From: Kribbella capetownensis
GTDB lineage: Bacteria; Actinomycetota; Actinomycetes; Propionibacteriales; Kribbellaceae
Reading direction: 5' to 3'
Length of the DNA stretch: 64,000 nucleotides
Assembly: GCF_004331485.1 (NCBI RefSeq)
Contig: NZ_SJKD01000001.1
Coordinates: 1,922,001-1,986,000, forward strand
Position numbers and translations under genes: made by a program. Below, piece by piece: positions 17,396 to 25,468 of the stretch. Position 1 is the first letter of the stretch, and the number at the start of each line of letters is the position of its first letter. A model generated the notes under the pieces. It had not been told where the DNA came from. It was given only the letters and a program-made list of their open reading frames with translations, and searched no databases.

Positions 17396-17902
17396 GTGAG
17401 TGACGAACGCCTGCCCGAACCTGAAACGACCGTCCGCCGCGCCGTCGAGTCCGACGACACTGTCCTGCTCGAGATCGACCGCACCTCGTGGGACGCCTCG
17501 TCCGGCTTCCCGTCGTACCAGGAAACCGTCCGGGAGAGCTTCTTCGAACGGTGCGGTCCGGAAGCGCATCTGGTCGCCGAGTACGACGGACAGGTCGTCG
17601 GCTATCTGCGATTGCAGGACAAGTACACCTTTCCGGAGGGCGCCGGTGTCCTGGCCGTCAACGGCCTCGCCGTCGCCCAGTCCGCTCGCAGCCGCGGCGT
17701 CGCGTCAGCCCTGCTCGAAGCAGCCGCCGCCGAAGGCCGCCTCCGCGGCGCTCGCAAGATCACCCTGCACGTCCACAGCACCAACGCCATCGCCCGTCGC
17801 CTCTACGAGCGGCACGGCTACCTGGTCGAAGGCACCCATCCCAAGGAGTTCCTCATCGACGGCACCTTCATCGACGCTCTCGACATGGCGAAGATGCTCT
17901 GA
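17396..17902 (+). CDS. GNAT-family N-acetyltransferase
   Basis: 168 residues with the GNAT core: DGQVVGYLRLQ (beta4 region, about residues 65-75), LAVNGLAVAQSARSRGVASALLEAA (acetyl-CoA loop, about residues 88-112) and the terminal ARRLYERHGYLVEGTH. The substrate is unknown. The GTG at 17396 starts the frame 10 bp after the kinase remnant. The stop overlaps the next start (TGATG), so it is translated together with the alpha/beta hydrolase. The second half is noticeably richer in C-ending codons. Confidence 0.82.
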   Translation: MSDERLPEPETTVRRAVESDDTVLLEIDRTSWDASSGFPSYQETVRESFFERCGPEAHLVAEYDGQVVGYLRLQDKYTFPEGAGVLAVNGLAVAQSARSRGVASALLEAAAAEGRLRGARKITLHVHSTNAIARRLYERHGYLVEGTHPKEFLIDGTFIDALDMAKML

Positions 17903-18741
17903 TGACCACCTTCGGTGCGCCTGACGGAGTCCAGTTGGCCTATCGGCTTGTGGGGGAGGGCGAGCCGGTGGTGTGCGTGCCCGGCGGGATGCTGCCGAGT
18001 ACCTACCTCGGTGATCTCGGCGGGCTGTCGGCGTACCGGCAGTTGGTGATGGTGGACCTGCGGGGGACCGGAGAGTCCGGTGGGCCGGGGGAGCCGGAGA
18101 ACTGGCGGTGCGATCGGCAGGTGCCCGACCTGGAGGTGCTGCGGGAGCACTTGGGCCTTGAGCGGATGACGCTGCTCGGGCACTCGGCGGGAGCGAGTCT
18201 GGTCACCCGGTACGCCGCGGCGTACCCGGAGCGGATCGAGAAGCTGGTGTTCGCGACTCCTGGCACGCGGTCGGTCGGGATCGACCTGACGGCGGACCGG
18301 CGGCGCCAAGTCCTGGAGTCGCGCAAGGACCAACCGTGGTACGCCGAGGTGTCGGCGGCGTTCGAGGCGCTCCAGACCGGTGAAGGCGCGGACTGGGCCG
18401 CCCTCCACCCGATGTCGTACGCGCGCTGGGACGCCGAAACCCAAGCCCACCAGGCGTTCGAGGACAGCCTCGCCAACTTCGACGCGCTCCGGCAGTTCAA
18501 CTCACCCGACGCCTTCGACCCACCCGCGACGCGCGCCGCGCTGGAAAAGGTCGATGCCCCGGCCTTGGTGCTGGCCGGGGCTCTCGACTGGGGTACGGAC
18601 ACCGTCGCCGCCGAAGCGTTCGCCGGAGTCTTCCCGCAGGCTCAGCTCGTGGTCCTGCCGGGAGTCGCCCACCACCCGTGGCTCGACGACGCCGAGGGCT
18701 TCGTCAGCACGGTAGTGAGGTTCCTGGGAACTACGGGTTGA
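17902..18741 (+). CDS. Alpha/beta-hydrolase
   Basis: 279 residues with the hydrolase fold. The oxyanion strand is CVPGG near residue 26, the nucleophile elbow GHSAG has Ser95, the acid is in LAGALDWGTD (about residues 222-231) and the base His is in GVAHHPW (about residues 255-261). A small cap lies at about residues 130-190. This is the pattern of esterases, proline iminopeptidases and haloperoxidase-like enzymes; the substrate cannot be assigned. The last 11 bp overlap the convergent M23 peptidase gene. Confidence 0.85.
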   Translation: MTTFGAPDGVQLAYRLVGEGEPVVCVPGGMLPSTYLGDLGGLSAYRQLVMVDLRGTGESGGPGEPENWRCDRQVPDLEVLREHLGLERMTLLGHSAGASLVTRYAAAYPERIEKLVFATPGTRSVGIDLTADRRRQVLESRKDQPWYAEVSAAFEALQTGEGADWAALHPMSYARWDAETQAHQAFEDSLANFDALRQFNSPDAFDPPATRAALEKVDAPALVLAGALDWGTDTVAAEAFAGVFPQAQLVVLPGVAHHPWLDDAEGFVSTVVRFLGTTG

Positions 18742-19663
18742 CGCCGTGCTCCCGGAGCCAGGGCTCCGGGTCGATCGGGGAACCGCCACCGGGCAGGACC
18801 TCGAAGTGGACATGCGGACCGGTGGTGTTGCCGGTCATGCCGATGGCGCCGACCTTGCTGCCGGCCGAGACGGAGTCGCCGACCGAGACGTCGAACTCCG
18901 ACATGTGGCTGTACGACGTCACCGTTCCGTCGGCGTGCCGGACCTTCACCTGGCGTCCGTACGCGCCTTCGTAGTCGGCCTGGATGACCTCTCCGGCCAT
19001 GACCGAGCGGACCGGCGTACCCATCGGGGCAGCGAAGTCCAGACCGGTGTGGTTGTGGGCCCAGCGGCCGCCGGCCTGGTTGAAGCGCGCGGTCAGGTGG
19101 TAGCCGGTGGTCGGCAGGACGATCTTCGGGGCGGCCTTGGCCTTCGCGGCGGCCGCCTTGGCCTCGGCCTTTGCCTTGGCGAGAGCGGCAGCCTTCGCGG
19201 CGGCGAGAGCCTTGGCCTTGGCGGCAGCCTTGCGCGCGGCGACGGCCTTCGCGGAAGCCAGCGCCAGCGCCCGGCGTTCGGTCAGGGTCGCGTTCGCGGC
19301 CAGTCGAGCGGCCCGCTGATTCGCGGCCTGGTCGGCCGCCGCCTTGCGGGTGGCGGCCAGCGACAGGTCGATGCGGGACGCATCGCGCGAGCCGAGGTCG
19401 CGCCGGTCGACCCGGGCCGCGGTGAGAGCGTCGGCCTGTGAGGGGCTCAGGCCGGTGCTGGTGGGGGCGGGCCCGGTCGCGGACGACGAAACGCCGACCG
19501 CGGTCGTTCCGGCTGCGGCGGCGAGAGCGGCGGTCAGGCCGATCAACTGGCCGCGACGGCCGATATTTCGACGGGACAAGCGGTGCTTGGCCACCCGGCG
19601 CGCAGTGGCCAGGCGTCGTGGTGCCGGCCGTTCTGCCTCCGGCACGTCATGGTGGTGGGACAC
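18731..19663 (-). CDS. Secreted M23-family metallopeptidase with Ala/Lys-rich stalk
   Basis: About 310 residues. The GTG at 19663 is preferred because GGAAGG lies five bases upstream; the frame remains open further upstream. A hydrophobic export segment (about residues 40-60) is followed by a long helical, low-complexity region. That region, about residues 110-195, repeats AKAxAxAKA-type motifs and could span the cell wall. The LytM/M23 domain fills the C-terminus with zinc motifs HNHTGLDFAAP and HVHFEV. It should cut peptidoglycan cross-bridges, as the M23 enzymes of actinomycetes do in growth or division. The catalytic His and Asp are present. Confidence 0.87.
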   Translation of the reverse strand: MSHHHDVPEAERPAPRRLATARRVAKHRLSRRNIGRRGQLIGLTAALAAAAGTTAVGVSSSATGPAPTSTGLSPSQADALTAARVDRRDLGSRDASRIDLSLAATRKAAADQAANQRAARLAANATLTERRALALASAKAVAARKAAAKAKALAAAKAAALAKAKAEAKAAAAKAKAAPKIVLPTTGYHLTARFNQAGGRWAHNHTGLDFAAPMGTPVRSVMAGEVIQADYEGAYGRQVKVRHADGTVTSYSHMSEFDVSVGDSVSAGSKVGAIGMTGNTTGPHVHFEVLPGGGSPIDPEPWLREHGVNP

Positions 19664-19829
19664 GGGGGCCTTCCAGGGGAGGGTGCGCCGCCTGAGGGGG
19701 TGACGGCTCATCGACCATAACGAGCACGTCTCAACAGCCTCAAACGCAGAGCGCGACGAGATCACGGAATTGTGGCGACGCGCTGTGATCGGCTCTCTCC
19801 GCCTTGTGTGCGCTCAGGCGTGCGGGCCC

Positions 19830-19852
19830 GGTGAAAGTGAAGAGTTTTCACC
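19830..19852. promoter_or_regulatory. Inverted repeat in the M23 / epimerase divergent region
   Basis: GGTGAAA-N9-TTTCACC is a perfect 7-bp inverted repeat in the 318-bp gap between the divergent peptidase (start 19663) and epimerase-like (start 19982) genes. It could be an operator; no T-run follows, so a terminator is unlikely. Nothing else was recognised in the gap, including no ydaO-type riboswitch core. Confidence 0.35.
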
Positions 19853-19981
19853 GTGATGCGGATCACGGACGAAATGGCGCGGAGCAGACCTTCTGGACCG
19901 GTATAAGGCGCCATCGCGCAGGCGTCTGCTGATCGCAGACGGAGGCTGCATGGGCCCGAATTGGCGGGTAGGACTGATGTC

Positions 19982-20980
19982 ATGCGGATCGCAATCTTGG
20001 GTGGTACCCGGTTCATCGGACGGGCAGTGACGCAGCGGTTGGCCGCGGAGAGGCACACGCTTGTGGTGGTGCATCGCGGGGAGCACGAGCCCGCCGGACT
20101 GCCGGAGGCTGAGCACGCTCACGTGGACCGACATGACGGTGCGGCGCTGGCGGCGGCGCTGAAGCCCTTCGACCCCGAGGCGCTGGTCGACGTGTCCGGG
20201 ATGAACGCGGCGGCAGCCGACGCGGCGCTCGGCGCGGTCGGGGAGTCGGTGAAGCTGGTGGCGATCTCCAGTTGCGACGTGTACCGGGCGTACGACGCCC
20301 TGCACTCGAGCCGGAATACCGATGCGGTGCCGTTGAGTGAGTGGTCGCCACTGCGGACTCGGCGCTTCGTCGACGGACCGCAGTACGAGAACCTCGAGAT
20401 GGAGGAGAGGTACCTGCCCCGCGGCGCGACCGTGCTGCGGCTGGGTGCCGTCTATGGGGAGCACGACTATCAGCGGCGGTTCGAGTTCATCCTGCGCCGC
20501 GTTCGGGCTGGTCGCCGGCGGATCCCGATCGGGTCGGGGCAGTTCCTCTTCAGTCGTGTGTACGTCGGTGATGTCGCCGCAGCGGTGTCGTTGGCGCTCG
20601 CAGGGGATCAGCGGGGCGAGGCGTTCAATGTGGTCGAGCCCACGACAGCGCCGTACGGGCTGCTCGCTCAGCAGATCCTGGCGGCGGCTGATGCCGAGGA
20701 CGTCGAGCTGGTGACGGTTCGGGACGACCTGCTGCCGGCGGATCTGGAGCTCACCGGGACGTTGAGTCAGCACCTGCTGATGGATTCGTGGAAGGCGCAC
20801 ACCGTGCTCGGCTGGGAGCCGACGGACCCGGCCGGCACGCTGCGGACGTCGGTCCGCTGGCACCTGGAGAACCCGCCGCCGGACGGCTCGGACGACTTCT
20901 CGGCCGACGATGCCGCTCTCGCCTCCGTGCTCGACTCCGCTCCGGGCTCCGCTGTCGGCTCCGATCCCGGCTCGGAGTAG
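19982..20980 (+). CDS. NAD-dependent epimerase/dehydratase-like protein (atypical SDR)
   Basis: 332 residues. ILGGTRFIG at the N-terminus is the nucleotide-binding motif of the extended SDR branch that contains epimerases and reductases, and LVAISSCDVYRAYD supplies the usual active-site strand. Where most members have YxxxK, the sequence reads YENLE, so the catalytic lysine appears replaced. The C-terminal 35 residues are acidic and Ser/Gly/Asp-rich. It may be a binding or regulatory protein rather than an epimerase. The ATG at 19982 is chosen because MRIAILGG begins the fold directly. Confidence 0.75.
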   Translation: MRIAILGGTRFIGRAVTQRLAAERHTLVVVHRGEHEPAGLPEAEHAHVDRHDGAALAAALKPFDPEALVDVSGMNAAAADAALGAVGESVKLVAISSCDVYRAYDALHSSRNTDAVPLSEWSPLRTRRFVDGPQYENLEMEERYLPRGATVLRLGAVYGEHDYQRRFEFILRRVRAGRRRIPIGSGQFLFSRVYVGDVAAAVSLALAGDQRGEAFNVVEPTTAPYGLLAQQILAAADAEDVELVTVRDDLLPADLELTGTLSQHLLMDSWKAHTVLGWEPTDPAGTLRTSVRWHLENPPPDGSDDFSADDAALASVLDSAPGSAVGSDPGSE

Positions 20981-21063
20981 GCGGAAATTGGTCAAAGCAG
21001 CTGCCGGGAACCGGTATGCTTTCCGGGTCGGACAGAGGGGACCGCAAGGTGCGCCCGGCTCGA

Positions 21064-21092
21064 TTTCACATCGGGACGGCGGACCGTGTAAT
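21064..21092 (+). promoter_or_regulatory. Promoter of the tRNA-Thr / tRNA-Met / rpmG unit
   Basis: TTTCAC at 21064-21069 and TGTAAT at 21087-21092 with 17-bp spacing match a housekeeping sigma promoter and place transcription start about 10 bp before tRNA-Thr. Confidence 0.5.
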
Positions 21093-21107
21093 CTCTCTCC
21101 TCGGCCC

Positions 21108-21180
21108 GCCCCTTTAGCTCAGTCGGCAGAGCGTCTCCATGGTAAGGAGAAGGTCTACGGTTCGATTCCGTAAAGGGGCT
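21108..21180 (+). tRNA. tRNA-Thr (anticodon GGT)
   Basis: 73-nt cloverleaf. The acceptor stem GCCCCTT pairs with AAGGGGC; the anticodon stem TCTCC/GGAGA encloses ATGGTAA, giving anticodon GGT; the T-arm contains TTCGATT. CCA is not encoded. It is the first of two tRNAs ahead of rpmG, a conserved actinobacterial order. Confidence 0.95.
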
Positions 21181-21230
21181 CTGAGCACGGCATCTCACCC
21201 GGTCCGCCGGGTGGGGTGGCGAACTCACCC

Positions 21231-21304
21231 GGCGGGGTAGCTCAGGTGGTTAGAGCACACGGCTCATAATCGTGGTGTCGCGGGTTCGACTCCCGCCCCC
21301 GCTA
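21231..21304 (+). tRNA. tRNA-Met (anticodon CAT, elongator)
   Basis: 74-nt cloverleaf. The acceptor stem GGCGGGG pairs with CCCCGCT (G-U at the first pair), the anticodon loop is CTCATAA, and the T-arm GCGGG/CCCGC encloses TTCGACT. A paired first base and the lack of three G-C pairs in the anticodon stem favour the elongator type. The D-loop has GGTGGTTAGA. Confidence 0.93.
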
Positions 21305-21366
21305 CCCACCGACCAGTACTACGAGAGCGCGCGGAACCTGCGTGCTCCTGATCAGAAGAGGCAGCA

Positions 21367-21534
21367 GTGGCCAAGTCAACCGACATCCGCCCGAAGATCA
21401 CGCTGGCGTGCACGGTCTGCAAGGAGCGCAACTACATCACCAAGAAGAACCGGCGCAACAACCCGGATCGTCTGGAGATGAAGAAGTACTGCGCGCGCTG
21501 CAACGACCACACGGACCACCGCGAGACCCGCTGA
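21367..21534 (+). CDS. rpmG: 50S ribosomal protein L33 (zinc-ribbon form)
   Basis: 55 residues from GTG 21367, with a purine-rich ribosome site (AGAAGAGG). Two CxxC knuckles (CTVC and CARC) make this the zinc-binding C+ paralogue of L33, often paired elsewhere in the genome with a C- copy used under zinc starvation. The basic [10 protein letters not shown] segment contacts rRNA. It lies 62 bp after tRNA-Met and ends 18 bp before a strong terminator. Confidence 0.95.
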   Translation: MAKSTDIRPKITLACTVCKERNYITKKNRRNNPDRLEMKKYCARCNDHTDHRETR

Positions 21535-21552
21535 CCTCAGCTTTCTTCGCGA

Positions 21553-21582
21553 GGGCCGCTTCGGACACCGAAGCGGCCCTTT
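21553..21582 (+). terminator. Intrinsic terminator after rpmG
   Basis: Perfect 12-bp stem GGGCCGCTTCGG / CCGAAGCGGCCC with a 3-nt loop followed by TTT. It also serves the convergent FhuF-like gene, which ends at 21604. Confidence 0.8.
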
Positions 21583-21603
21583 CGCTATGCCGTTTCGTTG
21601 TGG

Positions 21604-22350
21604 TCAGACCGTGAGGATCGGGCGGCCGCCCTCGTAGGCGGTCAGCCGCTCGTCGCGCGGAGTCAGGCAGCACGAGCCGCAGAGGCTCCCGGTGCCGACC
21701 TCGCTGCTGTAGTAGAGACAGCAGGTGTTCCGCAGGTAGACGAGCTTGCCGGCCGCCGTCTCGACGTCGCCGAGCCGGGCCAGGCCGCCGGGTGCCTTGG
21801 CGACGAACGTCTGCCAGCGCTCCAGCAAATACGCCGGCTCGACCGTCTCCTCTTCGCGAGTGGCGGCGCAGAACCCCATCGCGCAACCGGCCGCTACCCC
21901 ACCGTGCAGCTGCCGGAGGCCGGCCCGGGTACGCCGGTGCAGTTCGGCGGACAGGGGTAATAGGTGCTGCCGGAGGACCACGTCGTACAGCGTCTCCAGG
22001 CCGCCCGGGAGGTAGTTGGCCGACCGTACGGCGACCGCGGCAAGGCCGTGGCCGTCATGCGGGCGGACCCAAAGGTTGTGCGGGCGGACGTCCAGGACGT
22101 GGCCCTCGAGTGCCCACAGCAGCAGCGCGGTCGCGGGAGCGCGGCCGGCGTAGAAGGACATCAGGCTCAGCGCGTTGGCATGGGCGGACCGGTGACCGCT
22201 GGCGTCGTTGTCGCGCTTGAGAAGCTCGGTGAGCTCAGGCCCGTCCGGCTCCAGAATCCGATCGACCCGCAGCCACTCGGATCCCGTCGGCTCACCGATT
22301 TCCAGCTTGTACCGAGGCGCGTACCTGGCCAGCGCCGCCACTGCCGTCAC
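21604..22350 (-). CDS. (2Fe-2S)-binding FhuF-like protein
   Basis: 248 residues. The C-terminus carries the ferric-siderophore reductase signature: a CC pair in RNTCCLYY, then CGSC in SLCGSCCL, four cysteines that bind a 2Fe-2S cluster in FhuF. The N-terminal region is helical and lacks membrane segments, so the protein would act in the cytoplasm, reducing imported Fe(III)-siderophore. GTG 22350 is chosen because GGAAGG lies six bases upstream. It stands alone between rpmG and hadA, with no siderophore transporter nearby. Confidence 0.78.
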   Translation of the reverse strand: MTAVAALARYAPRYKLEIGEPTGSEWLRVDRILEPDGPELTELLKRDNDASGHRSAHANALSLMSFYAGRAPATALLLWALEGHVLDVRPHNLWVRPHDGHGLAAVAVRSANYLPGGLETLYDVVLRQHLLPLSAELHRRTRAGLRQLHGGVAAGCAMGFCAATREEETVEPAYLLERWQTFVAKAPGGLARLGDVETAAGKLVYLRNTCCLYYSSEVGTGSLCGSCCLTPRDERLTAYEGGRPILTV

Positions 22351-22431
22351 GTTCAACCTTCCCCAGTCCCGGTCGCACGGTGAGTGGGTGGCGGCACTCG
22401 GCCTCATAGTCTGCCAGTAGGCTCTTGCGAT

Positions 22432-22854
22432 ATGACGATCGACGCCACGATGGTCGGCCGGAGCTATGCGGCCGCCGAGTCCTACCAGGTCGGCCGGGAG
22501 AAGATCCGCGAGTTCGCCGACGCGATCGGCGACCCCAACCCGGCGTACCGGGGTGCCGATGCGGTCGCGCCGCCGACCTTCGCGTTCATGCTGGGCAGCC
22601 GGGCGCTGGAGCAGTTGCTGAGCGACGAGGAGCTCGGGCTGCGGCTGGACCGGATCGTGCACGGCGCGCAGAAGTTCAGCTACACCCGCCCGATCAAGGC
22701 CGGCGACGACATCGCCGCGACCGCGACCATCACCACCGTGCGCAAGGCCGGTGACGTCGAGGTGATCATGTACGAGACCGCCCTGACCACCGTCGACGGC
22801 GAACCGATCGCCACCTCGACGTCCACCATCTCGCACAACCGGGCGGGCGCATGA
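22432..22854 (+). CDS. hadA: HadA-like (3R)-hydroxyacyl-ACP dehydratase subunit
   Basis: 140 residues with a single hot-dog fold. YQVGREKIREFADAIGDPNPAY matches the HadA/FAS1-like dehydratase N-terminal motif, and the catalytic Asp-His pair of the partner is absent, as expected for the non-catalytic subunit. It works with HadB in dehydrating beta-hydroxyacyl-ACP during fatty-acid elongation. ATG 22432 is chosen; a TAGGCT hexamer 8 bp upstream and the lack of a ribosome site suggest a leaderless message. It overlaps hadB by 4 bp. The rpmG-hadA-hadB order is conserved with Mycobacterium. Confidence 0.88.
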   Translation: MTIDATMVGRSYAAAESYQVGREKIREFADAIGDPNPAYRGADAVAPPTFAFMLGSRALEQLLSDEELGLRLDRIVHGAQKFSYTRPIKAGDDIAATATITTVRKAGDVEVIMYETALTTVDGEPIATSTSTISHNRAGA

Positions 22855-23258
22855 AGACCGTTGAAGCGGGCTTCGAGCTCCCGCCGCTGACCGTCACCTT
22901 CCGGCGCGAGGACCTGGTCCGGTACGCCGGTGCGAGTGGCGACTTCAACCCGATCCACTGGAGCGACCGGATGGCGGGCGCGCTCGGCCTGCCCGGTGTG
23001 ATCGCGCACGGCATGCTCACGATGGCGACCGCGGTCCGCGTCGTCACCGACTGGCTCGACGACCCGGCTGATCTGGTGGAGTACGGCGTACGGTTCACCA
23101 AGCCGGTCGTCGTACCGGACGATGACAAGGGTGCGAGCGTGACGTTCTCGGCGAAGGCCGACAAGGTCGCCGACGGGCTGGCCGAGTTCGACATCACCGC
23201 GATCGCCGGCGACGAGAAGGTGCTCGGCCGGGCCAGGGCGGTTGTGCGCGTCTCGTGA
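22851..23258 (+). CDS. hadB: HadB-like (3R)-hydroxyacyl-ACP dehydratase, catalytic MaoC subunit
   Basis: 135 residues with the hydratase-2 motif: the catalytic Asp and His lie in YAGASGDFNPIHWSD (about residues 24-38), followed by VIAHGMLTMA. It forms the active heterodimer with HadA. The start overlaps hadA (ATGA) and the stop overlaps murB (GTGA), so the three genes are translationally coupled. No hadC is present; murB takes its place. Confidence 0.9.
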   Translation: MKTVEAGFELPPLTVTFRREDLVRYAGASGDFNPIHWSDRMAGALGLPGVIAHGMLTMATAVRVVTDWLDDPADLVEYGVRFTKPVVVPDDDKGASVTFSAKADKVADGLAEFDITAIAGDEKVLGRARAVVRVS

Positions 23259-24280
23259 CTACGCATGTACGCCTGGCCGACTTCACCACCCTGCGGATCG
23301 GAGGGTTGGCCGACAAGCTCGTCGAGGTCAGCACCGAGGACGACCTGATCACCGCCGTCCGCGACGCCGACGCAGCCGGGGAGCCGGTGCTGCTGCTGTC
23401 CGGCGGCAGCAACGTGGTGATCGGCGACGACGGTTTCCGCGGCACGGTGGTCAAGATCGAGACGCGTGGGATCCGCGTGGACGCCGGCATGTGCTCCGGC
23501 GCGATGGTTCACATCGCCGCTGGTGAGGACTGGGATGCCGTCGTCCAGCGCGCGATCGCCGAAGAGTGGAGCGGTCTCGAGTCGATGTCCGGGATCCCCG
23601 GGCTGACCGGGTCGACCCCGGTGCAGAACGTCGGCGCCTACGGTCACGAGGTGGCCGAGACGATCGCGTCCGTCCGCGTCTGGGACCGGGTCGACAACGC
23701 GGTCCGCACGATGTTCGCCGCCGACTGCGGGTTCAGCTACCGGAACTCGCGCTTCAAGGCCGACCCGGCGCGGTACGTCGTACTCGACGTCACCTTCCAG
23801 TTGCCGCTCGGCGACCTGTCCGCGCCGGTCGGGTACGCCGAACTGGCTCGGGTGCTGGATGTCGAGCCGGGGTCGCGGGCGCCGATGACCGACGTACGGG
23901 AAGCCGTGCTGGGGTTGCGGCGGAGCAAGGGCATGGTGCTGGACCCGGACGACCACGACACGTGGAGCGCCGGGTCGTTCTTCACCAACCCGATCCTGGA
24001 CACCCCGGCCGATGTACCCGCTGGTGCACCGCAGTGGCCGCAGCCCGACGGCCGCGTCAAGACCAGCGCCGCCTGGCTGATCGAACACGCAGGCGTCTCC
24101 AAGGGCTTCACCATCGGCTCGGCCGCCGTCTCCACCAAACACACCCTCGCCCTCACCAACCGCGGCAACGCCACCGCCAAGGAACTCCTCTCCCTGGCAG
24201 CCCACGTCCGCACCCAGGTCCACCAAGCCTTCGCCATCACCCTCACCAACGAACCAGTCCTGGTGAACTGCACCCTCTGA
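23255..24280 (+). CDS. murB: UDP-N-acetylenolpyruvoylglucosamine reductase
   Basis: 341 residues, a type I MurB. The FAD-binding motifs LLLSGGSNVVIGDDGF (about residues 47-62) and ESMSGIPGLTGSTPVQNVGAYG (about residues 108-129) are present. The C-terminal part has the catalytic Ser in AGSFFTNPI, then the AAWLIEHAG block. It makes UDP-MurNAc in the cytoplasm for peptidoglycan. The GTG start overlaps hadB. The last ~220 bases are strongly C-rich and G-poor, and the gene is followed directly by a palindromic repeat rather than a simple terminator. Confidence 0.95.
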   Translation: MTTHVRLADFTTLRIGGLADKLVEVSTEDDLITAVRDADAAGEPVLLLSGGSNVVIGDDGFRGTVVKIETRGIRVDAGMCSGAMVHIAAGEDWDAVVQRAIAEEWSGLESMSGIPGLTGSTPVQNVGAYGHEVAETIASVRVWDRVDNAVRTMFAADCGFSYRNSRFKADPARYVVLDVTFQLPLGDLSAPVGYAELARVLDVEPGSRAPMTDVREAVLGLRRSKGMVLDPDDHDTWSAGSFFTNPILDTPADVPAGAPQWPQPDGRVKTSAAWLIEHAGVSKGFTIGSAAVSTKHTLALTNRGNATAKELLSLAAHVRTQVHQAFAITLTNEPVLVNCTL

Positions 24281-24283
24281 CGT

Positions 24284-24379
24284 CCTAAGCACAGGAGGTA
24301 ATGCCGGTTCTACGGCATTCCCAAGGGTCCACGAGCGTGCGAGGTCGCGGACGGCGGGAATACCTCCTGTCGTTAGCTC
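24284..24379. repeat. Long inverted-repeat unit, copy 1 (upstream of the DUF559 gene)
   Basis: Left arm ACAGGAGGTA at 24291-24300, extended upstream as CTAA-GC; right arm TACCTCCTGTCGTTAGCTC at 24361-24379; loop of about 60 nt. The loop itself starts with a perfect small hairpin ATGCCG-N6-CGGCAT. The right arm is identical over 19 bp to that of copy 2 (25366-25384). Confidence 0.85.
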
Positions 24380-24430
24380 GCCTGTGGACAACTTCAGCCG
24401 CGAAATCGGCGAAGCGGGCAGGATCCTGGG

Positions 24431-25306
24431 GTGGCATCCGTCGTCGAAGCGCTGGCCCGGCTGGGCGGTTCGGCGACCTGGGCCGAGCTGGCCCGGGCGA
24501 CGACGCCCGGGGCGCTGAAGGCCGCCGTCGAGCGGGGTGAGGTCGAGCGACTTGCCCGCGGGATCTACGGGCTGCCGAGTCTCGGAGCTGACAGGTTGGC
24601 CGCCCTGGCCTACGACGGTGTTGTCTCGCACCTGAGTGCCGCGGCGGCCTGGAACCTACCGCTGCTCGTCCGCCCGGAGAAACCGCACATCACAGTGCCG
24701 GTTCACCGCCGCCCTCGTCCTGGTCGACCGGTCGTCATGCACTGGGCGGCGGTCTCGTCGGATGAACGGCTCAGCCGGGTGACGTCGTTGCTGCGAACGG
24801 TCGTCGACTGCGCCCGAATCCTGCCGTTCGGTGAAGCTCTTGCGGTAGCCGACGCTGCACTCGCCACCGGCCGGCTGACCCAGGATGAGCTGGAAGCAGC
24901 CGTCACGGCGATGCGCGGGCCAGGGCGGCCGAACGCGGTGCGGATCGCGGCCGCGGCAACTGGGCACGCCGAGAGTTTCCTGGAATCGATGCTCCGGAGC
25001 CTTCTGCTGGTTGAGGGGATCGATGGGTTCGAGCCTCAGTTGCTGGTGGACACCGGCGGCGCCACGCCGCGCGTCGATCTGGGCCACAGGTCGGCGCGGA
25101 TCGCTCTGGAAGCCGAGGGCTACGAGTTCCACGGCTCGGCCAGCGCCTTCGCGGCCGACTGCAGGCGGTACGACGACCTGGTCACGGCTGGATGGTTGGT
25201 GCTCCGATTCACCTACCAGCAGGTCATCGGAGACCCCCGATGGGTGATCGGAACTGTCCGGAGCACTGTGACGCAGCGATTGGCTGCGGCTAACGACAGG
25301 AGGTAG
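24431..25306 (+). CDS. AbiEi-type N-terminal domain plus DUF559 (Vsr-like) protein
   Basis: 291 residues. The N-terminal ~70 residues form a winged-helix-like AbiEi antitoxin domain (ELARATTPGALKAAVERGEVERLARGIYGLP). The middle is helical and the C-terminal ~90 residues resemble DUF559, a Vsr/PD-(D/E)xK-like nuclease fold, with PRVDLGHRSARIALEAEGYEFHG and a closing RYDDLVTAGWLVLRFTYQQV. The core Asp and Glu of the nuclease motif are visible (VDLG ... ALEAEG). No AbiEii toxin gene follows. Strikingly, the final codons (AND RR stop) lie inside the left arm of a 19-bp perfect inverted repeat, and a second copy of that repeat precedes the gene. Confidence 0.75.
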   Translation: MASVVEALARLGGSATWAELARATTPGALKAAVERGEVERLARGIYGLPSLGADRLAALAYDGVVSHLSAAAAWNLPLLVRPEKPHITVPVHRRPRPGRPVVMHWAAVSSDERLSRVTSLLRTVVDCARILPFGEALAVADAALATGRLTQDELEAAVTAMRGPGRPNAVRIAAAATGHAESFLESMLRSLLLVEGIDGFEPQLLVDTGGATPRVDLGHRSARIALEAEGYEFHGSASAFAADCRRYDDLVTAGWLVLRFTYQQVIGDPRWVIGTVRSTVTQRLAAANDRR

Positions 25307-25384
25307 TCCTGCCACAGCGGGCGGCTGCGGTGGGCGCGGGACGCCGGCCGGCGGCCACGAGGCACTACCTCCTGTCGTTAGCTC
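25289..25384. repeat. Long inverted-repeat unit, copy 2 (overlaps the end of the DUF559 gene)
   Basis: Perfect 19-bp arms: GCTAACGACAGGAGGTAGT at 25289-25307 and its complement at 25364-25382, separated by 56 nt of very GC-rich DNA containing the palindrome GCCGGCCGGC. The left arm encodes the last residues and stop of the DUF559 gene. Same architecture and size as copy 1. Confidence 0.9.
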
Positions 25385-25390
25385 ATCGCC

Positions 25391-25405
25391 TGAAAAAGTT
25401 TTGCA
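25391..25405. promoter_or_regulatory. Candidate RpiR operator upstream of the second ABC operon
   Basis: TGAAAAAGTTTTGCA is a 15-bp near-palindrome of the TGnAAAA-N-TTTTnCA type, similar to operators of RpiR/MurR regulators, 64 bp upstream of the binding-protein start. The operon encodes an RpiR protein. Confidence 0.4.
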
Positions 25406-25468
25406 TCAGGGCTAGGCAACAGATGCTGCGCTCGCTAATCTTTTGCGAGATTCGATGGGAGGTGGGGT

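Noticed and set aside
19664..19981. Possible ydaO-type (c-di-AMP) riboswitch upstream of the M23 peptidase, as often seen in actinomycetes
   Set aside because: The conserved core sequence was not found on either strand; only a 23-bp inverted repeat is present.
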